50,722 nucleotides of DNA from Thiotrichales bacterium 19S9-11. Its GTDB lineage: Bacteria; Pseudomonadota; Gammaproteobacteria; Francisellales; Francisellaceae. The notes under the pieces were generated by a model. That model was not told where the DNA came from. It ran no database searches and saw only the letters and a program-made list of their open reading frames with translations. Within the stretch, counting starts at the first letter, position 1, and the number at the start of each line of letters is the position of its first letter. The stretch is from contig JAKJJT010000013.1 in assembly GCA_021713395.1 (NCBI GenBank), forward strand, positions 1 through 50,722, in the 5' to 3' direction. Below, one piece after another: positions 8,298-17,630 of the stretch. The position numbers and the translations under genes were made by a program.

Positions 8298-10988
8298 CTA
8301 ATGTGCCTGATCCCAATTCTGCCCAATTGCAGCATCAACTGCAAGCGGAACAGCTAATTCTGCAGCATTTTCCATAACATAAATGACGCCTGCCTTTACA
8401 ACTTCAGCTTCATCTTTAGGACATTCAAGTACCAATTCATCATGAACTTGCATAATCATATAAGCCTTAGAAGCATTATCTTTAAGCCATATATCCAATT
8501 GAATCATTGCACGTTTAATAATATCAGCAGCACTGCCTTGCATTGGCGCATTAATTGCCGCTCTTTCTGCTTGCTTTCTTCTTAAGCCATTATTAGATCG
8601 AATATCAGGCAAATATAACCTACGACCGAAAATAGTCTCAACATAACCATTATCTTTTGCTATTTCGCGTGTTTTTTCCATATAGGTTTTCACGCCAGGG
8701 TATCGAGAAAAATATAAATCAACATAATCTTGAGCTTCGCCTTGACTAATTTTTAACTGCTTTGCTAAACCAAATGCACTCATGCCATAAATAAGACCAA
8801 AATTCACTGCTTTTGCTTTTCTTCTATCCTCTGATGACACTTCATCCTGTTTTTTATTTAAAATCTCAGCAGCCGTTGCACGATGAATATCTTTACCTTG
8901 TTTAAATGCATCAATTAATCCCTTATCTTCTGATATGTGTGCCATAATCCTTAGCTCAACCTGAGAATAATCTGCCGCAATCAGTAGGTTACCATCTTCT
9001 GGAATGAATGCTTGGCGAATTTTTCGACCAACTTCACTCCTAATTGGAATATTTTGCAAGTTTGGATCTGAAGAAGATAAACGCCCAGTCACAGCAACTG
9101 CTTGATGGTAAGAAGTATGCACTCGTTTTGTTTCTTGATTAATCTGAAGCGGCAGCTTATCTGTATAGGTTGATTTCAATTTGCTTAAATGGCGATACTC
9201 TAAAATAATTGCTGGCAATTCATAAGCCTCAGATAATTCCTGCATAACTTCTTCTGAGGTTGAAGGTTGTCCTCCTGGTGTTTTCTTAATCACTGGAATG
9301 CTCAAGTCTTCAAATAAGATTTCTCTTAATTGCTTTGTTGAGCCTAAGTTAAAAGTCTTATCAGCTAATTTATAAGCTTTATTCTCTAATTTATTGATTT
9401 CAAACGCTAAATATCCACTTTGTTGAGCAAGCGCATCTGTATCAAGTTTTACTCCCGTTCGTTCAATTTGATCAAGCACAAACATCGTTGGCATTTCTTC
9501 TTCTAAAAATAATGCCTTTAATTTCTCTTCTTTTTCTATTTTGGGCCAAAAATACTGGTGTAGTTGTAAAGTAATATCTGCATCTTCTGCTGCATAAGGT
9601 ACAGCTTTATCCAAATCAACTTGATTAAAAGTTAATTGATTTTTACCTTTACCTGCAACAGCCTCAAAGGATGTTGTTTCAGTACTTAAATAATAGCGTG
9701 CTAAAGAATCCATATCATGGCGAGTTGCACTACTATTAAACACATAAGACTCTAACATCGTATCAAATAAAACACCTTGAACATCAATACCTGCTTTTGC
9801 TAATATTTTTAAGTCATATTTTATATGATGGCCAACTTTTTTAATCTTAGGATCTTCTAGTACTTCTTTTAATTGTTGAATCGTTTTTTTATATGGTAGT
9901 TGTGTTGGCACACCTAGATAATCATGGGCAAGTGGCAAATAAGCTGCTTTCCCTTTCTCAACACAAAAAGAAATACCAACTAAACTCGCTTCTAATGGAT
10001 TTAAAGCAGTTGTTTCTGTATCGATAGCAACTAAGTCCGACTTTTTAATTAATTTAATCCAGTTATTTAAGTCAGCTTCTGTTAAGATACATTGGTATTT
10101 AGAAGATAGATCTTCTTCTACTGGCTCCTTTGCATCATCCACTTCTTTTAAAAATTTAAAAAACTCTAGATCTTGATACATTACTTTTAGTTTTGATCGA
10201 TCAGGCTCGATACATTTTAACTGATCAAACTTAACTTCAAGATCCAAATCACACACAATCGTTGCTAGTTGATGAGATAATGGCAAAATTTCTAAACTGC
10301 TTCTTAAATTTTCACCAATTTTTCCGTTAATTTTATCGGCATTTTCCATAACTGATTCTAATGAACCATATTCATTGAGCCATTTAGCTGCAGATTTTGG
10401 ACCTACTTTTGGTACACCTGGAATATTATCAGAAGCATCTCCAACCAACGCTAGGAAGTCAATGATTTGTTCTGGCTTAACACCAAACTTCTCAATTACT
10501 TTTTCACGCTGTGTTATTTCATTTTTCATCGTATCAATGAGTGTAACGTGCTCATCAACTAACTGCGCCATATCTTTATCGCCAGTTGAAATTAATACAT
10601 CCCAACCTGCTTTAGAGGCATCGGTTGCTAAAGTGCCAATTACATCATCTGCTTCAACACCAGAAACACTAACCACTGGAAAACCTAAAGCCCTGATTAA
10701 TTCATGCAGTGGTTCGATTTGTTCGCTTAACTCATCAGCCATTTTTTTACGATTAGCTTTATATTCTGGATACAGTTCATGCCTGAAGTTTTTGCCTTTT
10801 GCATCAAAAATTATACCAATATGCTCTGTACCCATTTGCTCTGGTAATCGCTTAAGCATATTAACAACACCATAAATTGCACCGGTATGTTTTCCATTTG
10901 AAGTCATTAGATATGGCATGGCATGAAACGCGCGAAATAAATAAGAAGAGCCGTCAACTAAGACTAGCTTTTTAGAAGAATTACTCAT
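8298..10988 (-). CDS. polA: DNA polymerase I
   Basis: This 896-residue replication and repair polymerase has all three domains. The N-terminal 5' nuclease runs from LVDGSSYLFRAFH to the helix-hairpin-helix block GVPKVGPKSAAKWL near residue 195. The 3'-5' exonuclease domain (about 310-500) keeps the metal-binding DTETTALNP, so proofreading is probably intact. The polymerase domain shows motif A DYSQVELRIMAHIS, motif B RRKAKAVNFGLIYG and motif C QVHDELVLE (847-855). It removes primers, fills gaps and acts in excision repair. The start is ATG at 10988. Nothing is unusual in length or order. Confidence 0.97.
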   Translation of the reverse strand: MSNSSKKLVLVDGSSYLFRAFHAMPYLMTSNGKHTGAIYGVVNMLKRLPEQMGTEHIGIIFDAKGKNFRHELYPEYKANRKKMADELSEQIEPLHELIRALGFPVVSVSGVEADDVIGTLATDASKAGWDVLISTGDKDMAQLVDEHVTLIDTMKNEITQREKVIEKFGVKPEQIIDFLALVGDASDNIPGVPKVGPKSAAKWLNEYGSLESVMENADKINGKIGENLRSSLEILPLSHQLATIVCDLDLEVKFDQLKCIEPDRSKLKVMYQDLEFFKFLKEVDDAKEPVEEDLSSKYQCILTEADLNNWIKLIKKSDLVAIDTETTALNPLEASLVGISFCVEKGKAAYLPLAHDYLGVPTQLPYKKTIQQLKEVLEDPKIKKVGHHIKYDLKILAKAGIDVQGVLFDTMLESYVFNSSATRHDMDSLARYYLSTETTSFEAVAGKGKNQLTFNQVDLDKAVPYAAEDADITLQLHQYFWPKIEKEEKLKALFLEEEMPTMFVLDQIERTGVKLDTDALAQQSGYLAFEINKLENKAYKLADKTFNLGSTKQLREILFEDLSIPVIKKTPGGQPSTSEEVMQELSEAYELPAIILEYRHLSKLKSTYTDKLPLQINQETKRVHTSYHQAVAVTGRLSSSDPNLQNIPIRSEVGRKIRQAFIPEDGNLLIAADYSQVELRIMAHISEDKGLIDAFKQGKDIHRATAAEILNKKQDEVSSEDRRKAKAVNFGLIYGMSAFGLAKQLKISQGEAQDYVDLYFSRYPGVKTYMEKTREIAKDNGYVETIFGRRLYLPDIRSNNGLRRKQAERAAINAPMQGSAADIIKRAMIQLDIWLKDNASKAYMIMQVHDELVLECPKDEAEVVKAGVIYVMENAAELAVPLAVDAAIGQNWDQAH

Positions 10989-11036
10989 GATGAACTAACC
11001 TTGTAGCGTATGTATTTAAAGAAATAGAAAGGCTAA

Positions 11037-11630
11037 TTAGAATTGACGTTTAGTAATAACCTTACTAACAATACCATAATCAATTGCTTCATCTGTTGTC
11101 ATCCAATAGTCACGATCGATGTCTTGACGAACTTTTTTAATATCAGCTCCAGTACTTTTAGAAATCACTTTTGCTAAGCGTTCGCGCATTTTAACAATTT
11201 GCTCTGCTTGAATATGAATATCTGATGCACTACCGCGTGTACCACCTAATGGTTGGTGAATCAGGTATCTTGTATTAGGAAGACTATAACGATCTTCTTT
11301 GTCAGCTGCTAGGTAGATATGTGTCCCTGCACTTGCAACCCAGCCCGTACCAATAACTTTTACTTTAGGCTTAATAAACTTAATCATATCATGAATCGTA
11401 TCACCCGCTTCAACATGACCACCTTGTGAATTAATAAATAAAGTAATGTCACTTTTATCATCATCTGCTTCAAGTGCTAATAACTCTTCTGTTACTTTTG
11501 CTGCTAATTTTTGATTAATCTCACCACAGATCATTACTTGACGTGTTTTAAATAATTTCTCTTTGACATTAAAATCAGTTTTCTCTTTTCCCTTCGTTGC
11601 TGCTTCAGCTAATCTAACAGTTTCTACCAC
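11037..11630 (-). CDS. ClpP-like ATP-dependent protease subunit
   Basis: This 197-residue serine peptidase belongs to the ClpP family, which forms a barrel fed by a Clp ATPase. The catalytic triad is visible as Ser100 in GWVASAGTH, His125 in LIHQPLGG, and Asp174 in DRDYWMT. The SQGG block near 68-71 is the oxyanion region. The N-terminus is longer and more charged than in canonical ClpP, and the active-site block GWVASAG differs from the usual GQAASMG. It therefore looks like a second ClpP-type paralogue rather than the main clpP. There is no clpX beside it, which supports this. The start is GTG with GGGAG six bases upstream. Confidence 0.88.
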   Translation of the reverse strand: MVETVRLAEAATKGKEKTDFNVKEKLFKTRQVMICGEINQKLAAKVTEELLALEADDDKSDITLFINSQGGHVEAGDTIHDMIKFIKPKVKVIGTGWVASAGTHIYLAADKEDRYSLPNTRYLIHQPLGGTRGSASDIHIQAEQIVKMRERLAKVISKSTGADIKKVRQDIDRDYWMTTDEAIDYGIVSKVITKRQF

Positions 11631-11747
11631 AATGAACTCCCTTTTAATTTACTTAATACTTTAATTTTATAGGATAGCTGTACTATAACTTTAGTCTTTG
11701 AAGAAATCAATGAAAACCAAAAGGGCTTAAATAAGGTTGATTTTTAA

Positions 11748-12215
11748 TTATATAAAATTATCATTTTCGCTTTCACTATCTGCTTGGTTATTTAATTGAT
11801 AAAAAAATAGCTCAGCATGATTATTAATTTCATTTGCTTTTTCATTTAGTTCTCTATATATGTTGGCACTCCTACTAGAAGCTTCTGTGAAATAGTCTGA
11901 TTTTTCAAAACTAGCATAATTACCTTCTTCTAACCTGCCTATATATTTAAAATTTAATTCTGCCATAGCAATTGCATGTGATTTATTGGTTGCTCCTGGC
12001 TCAGGATATTTTTTAGCCTCATCAGAATCAGAAATATTATTAGTCCATTTTAGTTCTGTAATAATATTTACAATATTAATGTATATATTTTTATAGCTTA
12101 TTTCTTCTAAATTTTCTTTTTTAATATTCCCTATGTTTTTATTTATATCATTATTATCAAGCGTTTCAAGCCACTTTAAACCCATCATAAGATATTCAAT
12201 TGATTCTTGCTTCAT
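11748..12215 (-). CDS. Orphan acidic protein
   Basis: This 155-residue protein of unknown family starts MKQESIEYL. The ATG at 12215 has AGAGGG six bases upstream, which is better than the ATG at 12248. It is largely helical in character, with many Asn and Glu residues, no signal peptide or membrane segment, and a strongly acidic C-terminus (ADSESENDNFI). It sits beside the ankyrin/CaaX gene on the same strand, separated by an AT-rich gap. An acidic C-terminal tail is common in effectors of Dot/Icm-type systems, but is far too weak for a call. Function unknown. Confidence 0.65.
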   Translation of the reverse strand: MKQESIEYLMMGLKWLETLDNNDINKNIGNIKKENLEEISYKNIYINIVNIITELKWTNNISDSDEAKKYPEPGATNKSHAIAMAELNFKYIGRLEEGNYASFEKSDYFTEASSRSANIYRELNEKANEINNHAELFFYQLNNQADSESENDNFI

Positions 12216-12341
12216 ATACAACCCTCTACAAGATATTATAAAATACATAATTATATTAAATCATTAATTTAAATATATATCAATATATAAAATATCACGA
12301 TAGAAAAAGCAAAAAGATAAGAATAATTAAATTTAGAAAAC

Positions 12342-13172
12342 CTACGATATCACACAGCAACTAGAAGATTTTTTCTTTTTAGGTTTTTCACTTTGATCAT
12401 AGTTAATAAATAACTCCATACTAGCAGCACTTTTTTCTTTCTTTTTAACATCTGCTCCATACTCTAACAACACTTTAGCAGCCTTTAAGTTGTAGTATTG
12501 ATTAGCTAATGCTAATGGCGTTCTGCCTTGATCATCTTCTAAATCAATAGGCATATCATTTTCTATTAAAATTCTTAGTAAAGAAGACTTATTAGATAAG
12601 GCAGCTAAATGCATAAGTCTTTGAATGGGCTCTTTTGTAACATCAATCTTTGCACCTTTTTTTATTAGATATTTAGCAAAATCTAAAGGGCCTCGATCAA
12701 ACCGTATGGCTATTAGCTCTAATGGTGTTTGACCCGCATTATTTATATCATTAATTTTAGCTTCTCTTTTTTCTATTAAAATTTCAACAACATCTGTCAT
12801 ACCTTGTTCAGCTGCTCGATGTAGTGGTGAATTTCCCCATTGGTTTTTTAAATTAATATTTACTCTTTTATCCTTTGCTAGAATCATTGCAATTTCTTCT
12901 AGTCCCTGATTAATGGCCAAATGTAATACGGTTTGTCCCCAATGATCTTGTAAGTTTAAGTTTAGATCTATTCTTCCATCTTCTTCAATTAAGAACTTTG
13001 CTATACCAGATTCATCATCATCGGCAATAATTAAATGTAATAGAGTTCTACCATCATCATTAATTTGATTAATATCACAGTCTTCTAATACACTCATTAT
13101 CAATTTCTTATCATAATAATCAGCAGCCTCAATTGCTTGATCAATTTTTTCGTACAAATCATCTGAACTCAT
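12342..13172 (-). CDS. Ankyrin-repeat protein with a polybasic CaaX tail (candidate prenylated host effector)
   Basis: This 276-residue protein has about six ankyrin repeats from residue 35 to 245, including GRTLLHLIIADD, GQTVLHLAINQG, GNSPLHRAAEQG and GRTPLALANQYY. These form a protein-binding scaffold. The last residues are KPKKKKSSSCCVIS. Cys273 with VIS is a canonical CaaX box (Ser at X favours farnesylation), Cys272 could be palmitoylated, and the lysine run is the membrane-binding region seen in Ras-type GTPases. Bacteria lack CaaX prenyltransferases, so this tail would act only in a eukaryotic host, as for Legionella AnkB. The ATG at 13172 has AAAGGA eight bases upstream. The repeats and tail are seen; secretion and prenylation are inferred. 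Confidence 0.85.
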   Translation of the reverse strand: MSSDDLYEKIDQAIEAADYYDKKLIMSVLEDCDINQINDDGRTLLHLIIADDDESGIAKFLIEEDGRIDLNLNLQDHWGQTVLHLAINQGLEEIAMILAKDKRVNINLKNQWGNSPLHRAAEQGMTDVVEILIEKREAKINDINNAGQTPLELIAIRFDRGPLDFAKYLIKKGAKIDVTKEPIQRLMHLAALSNKSSLLRILIENDMPIDLEDDQGRTPLALANQYYNLKAAKVLLEYGADVKKKEKSAASMELFINYDQSEKPKKKKSSSCCVIS

Positions 13173-13331
13173 ACTTAAAATCCTTTATTATTAAATTTAT
13201 TAATAATCATAGCTGGCATGCTGGTATTTTAGGTACTTAAAGTTATTTCAAAACAAACGTTATAGTTTTGTAAAAGTCTTAAGTTTATATATAATTTCTA
13301 AGAAAGATTTTCTTTAAAATATAGGCTTATT

Positions 13332-14117
13332 ATGCTGATTGACACACACTGTCATTTAGATTTTGATGTATTTTCACCAAACTTAGATTCTATTTTAGAA
13401 GAAGCTAAAGAGAAAAATATTCACTTATTTATTAATCCAAGTATTGCTCGATCTAACTTTGAAGCAGTGATCAACTTGGCTCAAACATATCCTCAAATTC
13501 ACCCTGCACTGGGCCTGCATCCTTGTTTTATTGATCAGCATAAGGATGATGATTTAATTCACTTAGAAAAGCTTATCAAGCAACATCAAATATCTATCAT
13601 TGGTGAGATCGGGCTTGATAAACGAACAGGTTTTATGGATAGACAAATTGAGCTATTTCAAAAACAATTAATACTTGCTCAAAAACTACAGTTACCTGTT
13701 ATCATTCATTCCGTTAAAACACATCAAGATGTTATAAGTTACATTAAAAACACAAAATTTACTTTTGGTGGCATTATTCATGCATTTAGTGGTTCAAGTG
13801 AAATTGCTCGCCTTTTTTATGAGCTTGGATTTAAACTTGGGGTTGGCAGTATACTATCTTATCCAAAAAACAGATTATCTGAGATTATAAAGGAATTACC
13901 GCTTGATGCATTTGTTTTAGAAACAGATAGCCCAGATATGCCAATTGCTAAAGCTAAAGACAGAGTGAATACACCACTTAGTTTATCAACTATCTTTGAG
14001 ATTTTCTGCCAACTACGACAAGAATCAAAATTGGCGATTGAAAAACAATTATGGCATAATAGCACCCGATTTTTACAATTAGGTGAGAAAGATAGTGAAA
14101 CATCAAGGTTTATTTGA
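13332..14117 (+). CDS. TatD-family metal-dependent nuclease/hydrolase
   Basis: This 261-residue TIM-barrel hydrolase belongs to the TatD family (YjjV/YcfH group), predicted to act as a metal-dependent deoxyribonuclease or phosphoesterase. The metal ligands are all visible: His6 and His8 in THCHLD, Glu92 in GEIGLD, His126 in IIHS, His150 in IIHAFSGS, and Asp199 in ETDSPDMP. Length is normal for the family. Its 3' end overlaps tcdA by 23 bases, so the two are probably coupled. The precise subfamily (YjjV against TatD) is not certain, though LHPCF and HAFSGS fit YjjV. Confidence 0.92.
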   Translation: MLIDTHCHLDFDVFSPNLDSILEEAKEKNIHLFINPSIARSNFEAVINLAQTYPQIHPALGLHPCFIDQHKDDDLIHLEKLIKQHQISIIGEIGLDKRTGFMDRQIELFQKQLILAQKLQLPVIIHSVKTHQDVISYIKNTKFTFGGIIHAFSGSSEIARLFYELGFKLGVGSILSYPKNRLSEIIKELPLDAFVLETDSPDMPIAKAKDRVNTPLSLSTIFEIFCQLRQESKLAIEKQLWHNSTRFLQLGEKDSETSRFI

Positions 14118-14838
14118 AAGAACATCTATTTTAATTAATGATGAAGGTATTGAAAAGTTAAAGTCGAGTCGAATTTTACTAGCAGGTGTTGGCGGCGTTG
14201 GTTCGTTCGCAGCTGAAGCGTTAGCTCGGTCAGGCATTGGTTATATCAAACTGATTGATGCTGATGTTGTCACTTCATCTAACCTAAACCGACAATTAGT
14301 CGCGCTAGAATCTACTATTGGACAAAATAAAGCACAAATTATGGCAAATCGCATCCGAGATATTAATCCAAACTGTCAAGTTGATACGATTGAAGATTTT
14401 ATTTTAAGAGACGGGATGGATGAGATTTTAAATGAACCGTTTGACTATGTCCTTGATGCCATTGATAGCCTTGTCTGTAAAGTTGCCTATATGCGTACTG
14501 CACATGAAAAAGGTTATCGAGTGATTTCTAGTATGGGTGCTGGTGGTAAAATTGATCCTACTAGAATACAAGTTAAAGATATTTATAAAACTGATGGCTG
14601 CACACTTGCTAGAAAAATTCGTGCTCGCCTAAGACGCCAAAAGGTAAAAAAAGGCATTAAAGCAATCTTCTCTAATGAACAATCAATCGCCCCGCTTCCA
14701 CCTCAACCAGTTGCAGCTACAAGTAGAGATCGAGCCGTTAATGGAACGATTAGTTATATGCCTGCTCTCTTTGGCTTAACCATGGCTGGTGAAGTGATAA
14801 AAGACCTAATTGAAACACATACACAAAATAACAAATAA
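14095..14838 (+). CDS. tcdA: tRNA threonylcarbamoyladenosine dehydratase TcdA
   Basis: This ThiF/E1-like enzyme of about 247 residues cyclises t6A to ct6A at position 37 of ANN-decoding tRNAs, using ATP. The adenylate-binding glycine loop is AGVGGVGSFAAEALARSG near residue 25. The family blocks DADVVTSSNLNRQ and AIDSLVCKVAY follow. The tail MPALFGLTMAGEVI is typical of the family. I prefer GTG at 14095, because AGGTGAG lies seven bases upstream; GTG at 14083 would add four residues. It overlaps the TatD gene. Length and motifs agree with TcdA (CsdL/YgdL). Confidence 0.92.
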   Translation: MKHQGLFERTSILINDEGIEKLKSSRILLAGVGGVGSFAAEALARSGIGYIKLIDADVVTSSNLNRQLVALESTIGQNKAQIMANRIRDINPNCQVDTIEDFILRDGMDEILNEPFDYVLDAIDSLVCKVAYMRTAHEKGYRVISSMGAGGKIDPTRIQVKDIYKTDGCTLARKIRARLRRQKVKKGIKAIFSNEQSIAPLPPQPVAATSRDRAVNGTISYMPALFGLTMAGEVIKDLIETHTQNNK

Positions 14839-14936
14839 ATACTTGTAATTCTGCTATTTTCTTAACTAAGCTAAATAATATAACCTGTTATTTATCCTAA
14901 TAAAAATTGGACATTGATGTAAGTTAAGGACAATTA

Positions 14937-15362
14937 ATGGCAGATCAACCAGTCATAAAACCATTTGAAGTACGTGTTGCGGTTAAAATTCTTTACTTAA
15001 CGCTTATCTTTTCTGTTGTTTCTACTTTGATTATTCCAGAAACTGATATGCTGCTTGAGCATATTCCCAAAGATCAACATCATGGCATCAAGCTTATTTT
15101 CTGGTTTGCATTACTTATGATGTATGTGATTTATTTTTATATTATTCATGCAATTAATCGAGGAAAAAACTGGGCAAGAATAACTTATGTCACTTTATTT
15201 TTTATTTGGTTTTTTGCTTTTTTAATTGGTATCGATCACTTACTTAATTATCCGAGCCATTTATTATTACCCATCGTTCAGATGGTTTTAAATATGGTTG
15301 CTTTATTCTTATTATTTCAAACGCATGTTGGACAATGGTTTTCTAGGATGGAAAAAATATGA
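14937..15362 (+). CDS. Small four-helix inner-membrane protein
   Basis: This 141-residue protein has four predicted membrane helices (about residues 16-34, 52-72, 82-100 and 109-126) joined by short loops. The first loop carries a charged segment, LEHIPKDQHHG. I do not recognise a named family. The layout is similar to small membrane proteins of unknown function found in many gammaproteobacteria. Its stop overlaps the start of the lipoprotein gene (ATGA), so the two are made together and may act together at the envelope. Function unknown. Confidence 0.8.
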   Translation: MADQPVIKPFEVRVAVKILYLTLIFSVVSTLIIPETDMLLEHIPKDQHHGIKLIFWFALLMMYVIYFYIIHAINRGKNWARITYVTLFFIWFFAFLIGIDHLLNYPSHLLLPIVQMVLNMVALFLLFQTHVGQWFSRMEKI

Positions 15363-15889
15363 ACTACAAAAACTTTATCAAATACTCAACACTCTCTTTA
15401 TGCATAATCTCTCTAACAAGCTGTGCAACAGCTGTAAGAAAAGTCGGTGGGCAACTAAGACCTACAGAAGTTGCCATTAAAAACTGCCCGCACCTAAAAA
15501 GTGACAGCTATACAATACTAATACCAGAACCAAAAGCATCAACTAACACAACAAAATCAACCTTGGCTAAAATTTATCGTGATGAGTTTTATCAATCATT
15601 AGAACATGCATTTAAATCAAATGGATTAACTGTTAATAAAGTCAGTGCTTATTCTCAAACATCAGCTCATCCGATGATTAGTGTTCAGTTTGAAAAATTA
15701 AATCATAGTTTTGTTTTAAATAGTTGGGAATTGATTGGTAATATCCATATTACACAAAATAATAAAACAACTGACTATCCGTTTAATGCTTACACACACA
15801 AAACAGTTGAGCACACAGAAAGTCTAGTAGATACCCTAGCTGAAAAGATGGTTGCTTGTATTGCTAGGACTGATAGTCAGTCTGGTTAA
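15359..15889 (+). CDS. Predicted lipoprotein
   Basis: This 176-residue protein begins with a basic end, a hydrophobic stretch and the lipobox LTSC (Cys22), so it should be lipid-anchored in the outer or inner membrane. The mature part is an alpha/beta domain with no recognised motif. Two further cysteines (in KNCPHL and VACIAR) could pair. It is co-translated with the membrane protein upstream through a four-base overlap. Function unknown; the lipoprotein call itself is strong. Confidence 0.82.
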   Translation: MNYKNFIKYSTLSLCIISLTSCATAVRKVGGQLRPTEVAIKNCPHLKSDSYTILIPEPKASTNTTKSTLAKIYRDEFYQSLEHAFKSNGLTVNKVSAYSQTSAHPMISVQFEKLNHSFVLNSWELIGNIHITQNNKTTDYPFNAYTHKTVEHTESLVDTLAEKMVACIARTDSQSG

Positions 15890-15894
15890 TTTAA

Positions 15895-16251
15895 TTACAA
15901 CTGAGGCCATGAGTTACTTTCTATTATAGGCTTATAAGTAATTGTAAAGTCAAGTTTTGGAGCTTCTTCAGCTTTAATGCTGCTACCTGCTTTTTCAGAT
16001 ATTTCTTCGAATTTACTTATTAGCGGACTCTCTGGGCTATTTTTTTTTAATTGATAATATAAAATGAGCATGTCATCTTCTTGTTTACCTATTTCTTTTT
16101 CTCTAAAAGCATAAGGTTTTAACAGCGTTCTTTCAGCTACCGATTGTTTATCAGAGCCATAATAATTTAAATCTTTAAAATAACGGTTATGAATTTCTGT
16201 AAAATAACGGTTACGAATTTCTGTGGTTATTTCTTTTGATAATCCTGGCAT
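15895..16251 (-). CDS. Orphan small protein with an N-terminal octapeptide duplication
   Basis: This 118-residue protein is of unknown family. The ATG at 16251 is supported by AGAGGAG six bases upstream. The N-terminus contains a repeated segment, EIRNRYFTEIHNRYF, encoded by two 24-base copies that differ at one base. The rest is charged, with no signal peptide or membrane helix. It lies convergent to the lipoprotein gene with a five-base gap and is preceded by an empty AT-rich region. Function unknown; it is one of several orphan genes wedged between core genes here. Confidence 0.6.
   Translation of the reverse strand: MPGLSKEITTEIRNRYFTEIHNRYFKDLNYYGSDKQSVAERTLLKPYAFREKEIGKQEDDMLILYYQLKKNSPESPLISKFEEISEKAGSSIKAEEAPKLDFTITYKPIIESNSWPQL
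16177..16224 (-). repeat. Two tandem 24-bp units inside the gene at 15895
   Basis: Units 16177-16200 and 16201-16224 match at 23 of 24 bases and add eight codons (an EI.NRYF. unit) in frame. This is a recent slippage or tandem duplication near the start of the gene. Confidence 0.9.
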
Positions 16252-16487
16252 TTAGCACTCCTCTTTATTTTTATATTTTGGGTGAGATAATATTACAAAA
16301 ATAATTGATGTGAAGTGTCTTTTTAACCTTGAAGTAATATACTAATTTTTTTGATTGTTTACTAAAAATACAAAACCAAAAAAATAAATATATATCTTGT
16401 TGATTTTTAAAGACTAATAATGGCAAGCATTAAAGAAAAAAGACTTAAAATTCTGTAACAATAAATCGTTATTTGATATAGATAAAA

Positions 16488-17624
16488 TTATATAATTTTA
16501 TCTGTTTTCTCTGATATGTTTACTAACTGTACAGTTGATTGTTCAATTGCTTGAATAACTGCATCAGTAAACTCAATTGTACTAACACTTGGTTTATCAC
16601 CATAACGGTTAATATCGGCTGTTTTATAACCTTGTTCAAAGGCTGATTGAATTGCTTGATTAATGTCATTTGCTTCTTCATATAAGCCAAATGAATAAGC
16701 GAGCATTAAACTTGCTGATAAAATCTGTGCGGTTGGATTAGCTACATTTTTATCAGTTAAGTCAAAAGCTGAACCACCGGATGGTTCATATAAACCAAAA
16801 CCTTCTTTATTAAGACTAATTGATGGTACTAAACCAATCGAACCTGGTAAAACAGACGCTAAGTCAGATAAAATATCGCCAAATAGATTACTTGTGACAA
16901 TCACATCAAACTGACTTGGATTTAAGACTAACTGCATCGCTGCATTATCAACATATTGATGATTAACGGTAACATCAGGATAGTTCTTTGTTTCCTCATC
17001 AACAATCTCACGCCATAATCTTGATGTATCTAATACATTAGCCTTATCAATAGAGGTTAAAACTTTTCTTCTTGTTTGTGCACGTTCAAATGCTGCTTTA
17101 ACAATATGACGAATGGTATCTTCATCATATTCTGCAATATCAGTTGCAAAACGAGTACCTTTCTCATCTGTAAAGCGCTTATGCTCACCAAAATAAATAT
17201 CACCTGAAAGCTCTCTAAAAATTTCAATATCCACATTATCTGAAATAATACTTTCTTTTAGGGGGCTATTATCTTTCAAGCTTAAAAATATCTGTGTTGG
17301 TCTGATATTAATACCAAAATTAAACTCTTTCCTTAAAGCTAAAATGCTATTGGCTTCACAACCTTTCCACTTTGTCTCATTTTGTGCATCAACCGGCCCA
17401 CCAACCGAACCAAATAAAATTGCATCTGCATTTTTACAAATATCAATAGTCTCTTGTGGACAATGACTTTGGTACTTGTCATAAGCACTACCACCGACTA
17501 AAGCTTCCTTGTAAGTAAATCGATGCTTATATTTTTTTTCAATTACTTTTAGTACTTTAATTGTTGCATCCATCACTTCTGGACCAATACCATCACCCGC
17601 TAAAACTGCGATTGTTTTTTCCAT
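16488..17624 (-). CDS. leuB: 3-isopropylmalate dehydrogenase
   Basis: This 378-residue enzyme carries out the third step of leucine synthesis, NAD-dependent oxidation and decarboxylation of 3-isopropylmalate. The nucleotide and substrate blocks are clear: LAGDGIGPEVM at the N-terminus, SNLFGDILSDLAS near residue 245, and EPSGGSAFDLTDKN near 280, the isocitrate/isopropylmalate dehydrogenase signature. It is the last gene of the leuA-leuC-leuD-leuB cluster, six bases after leuD. The C-terminal 15 residues run slightly longer than usual. No strong terminator hairpin is visible after the stop. Confidence 0.95.
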   Translation of the reverse strand: MEKTIAVLAGDGIGPEVMDATIKVLKVIEKKYKHRFTYKEALVGGSAYDKYQSHCPQETIDICKNADAILFGSVGGPVDAQNETKWKGCEANSILALRKEFNFGINIRPTQIFLSLKDNSPLKESIISDNVDIEIFRELSGDIYFGEHKRFTDEKGTRFATDIAEYDEDTIRHIVKAAFERAQTRRKVLTSIDKANVLDTSRLWREIVDEETKNYPDVTVNHQYVDNAAMQLVLNPSQFDVIVTSNLFGDILSDLASVLPGSIGLVPSISLNKEGFGLYEPSGGSAFDLTDKNVANPTAQILSASLMLAYSFGLYEEANDINQAIQSAFEQGYKTADINRYGDKPSVSTIEFTDAVIQAIEQSTVQLVNISEKTDKII

Positions 17625-17630
17625 AATTAA

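Noticed and set aside
10375-10875. 166-codon open frame on the plus strand inside polA
   Set aside because: It lies wholly antisense to a strongly conserved polA region and its translation has no recognisable motif. It is a shadow frame.
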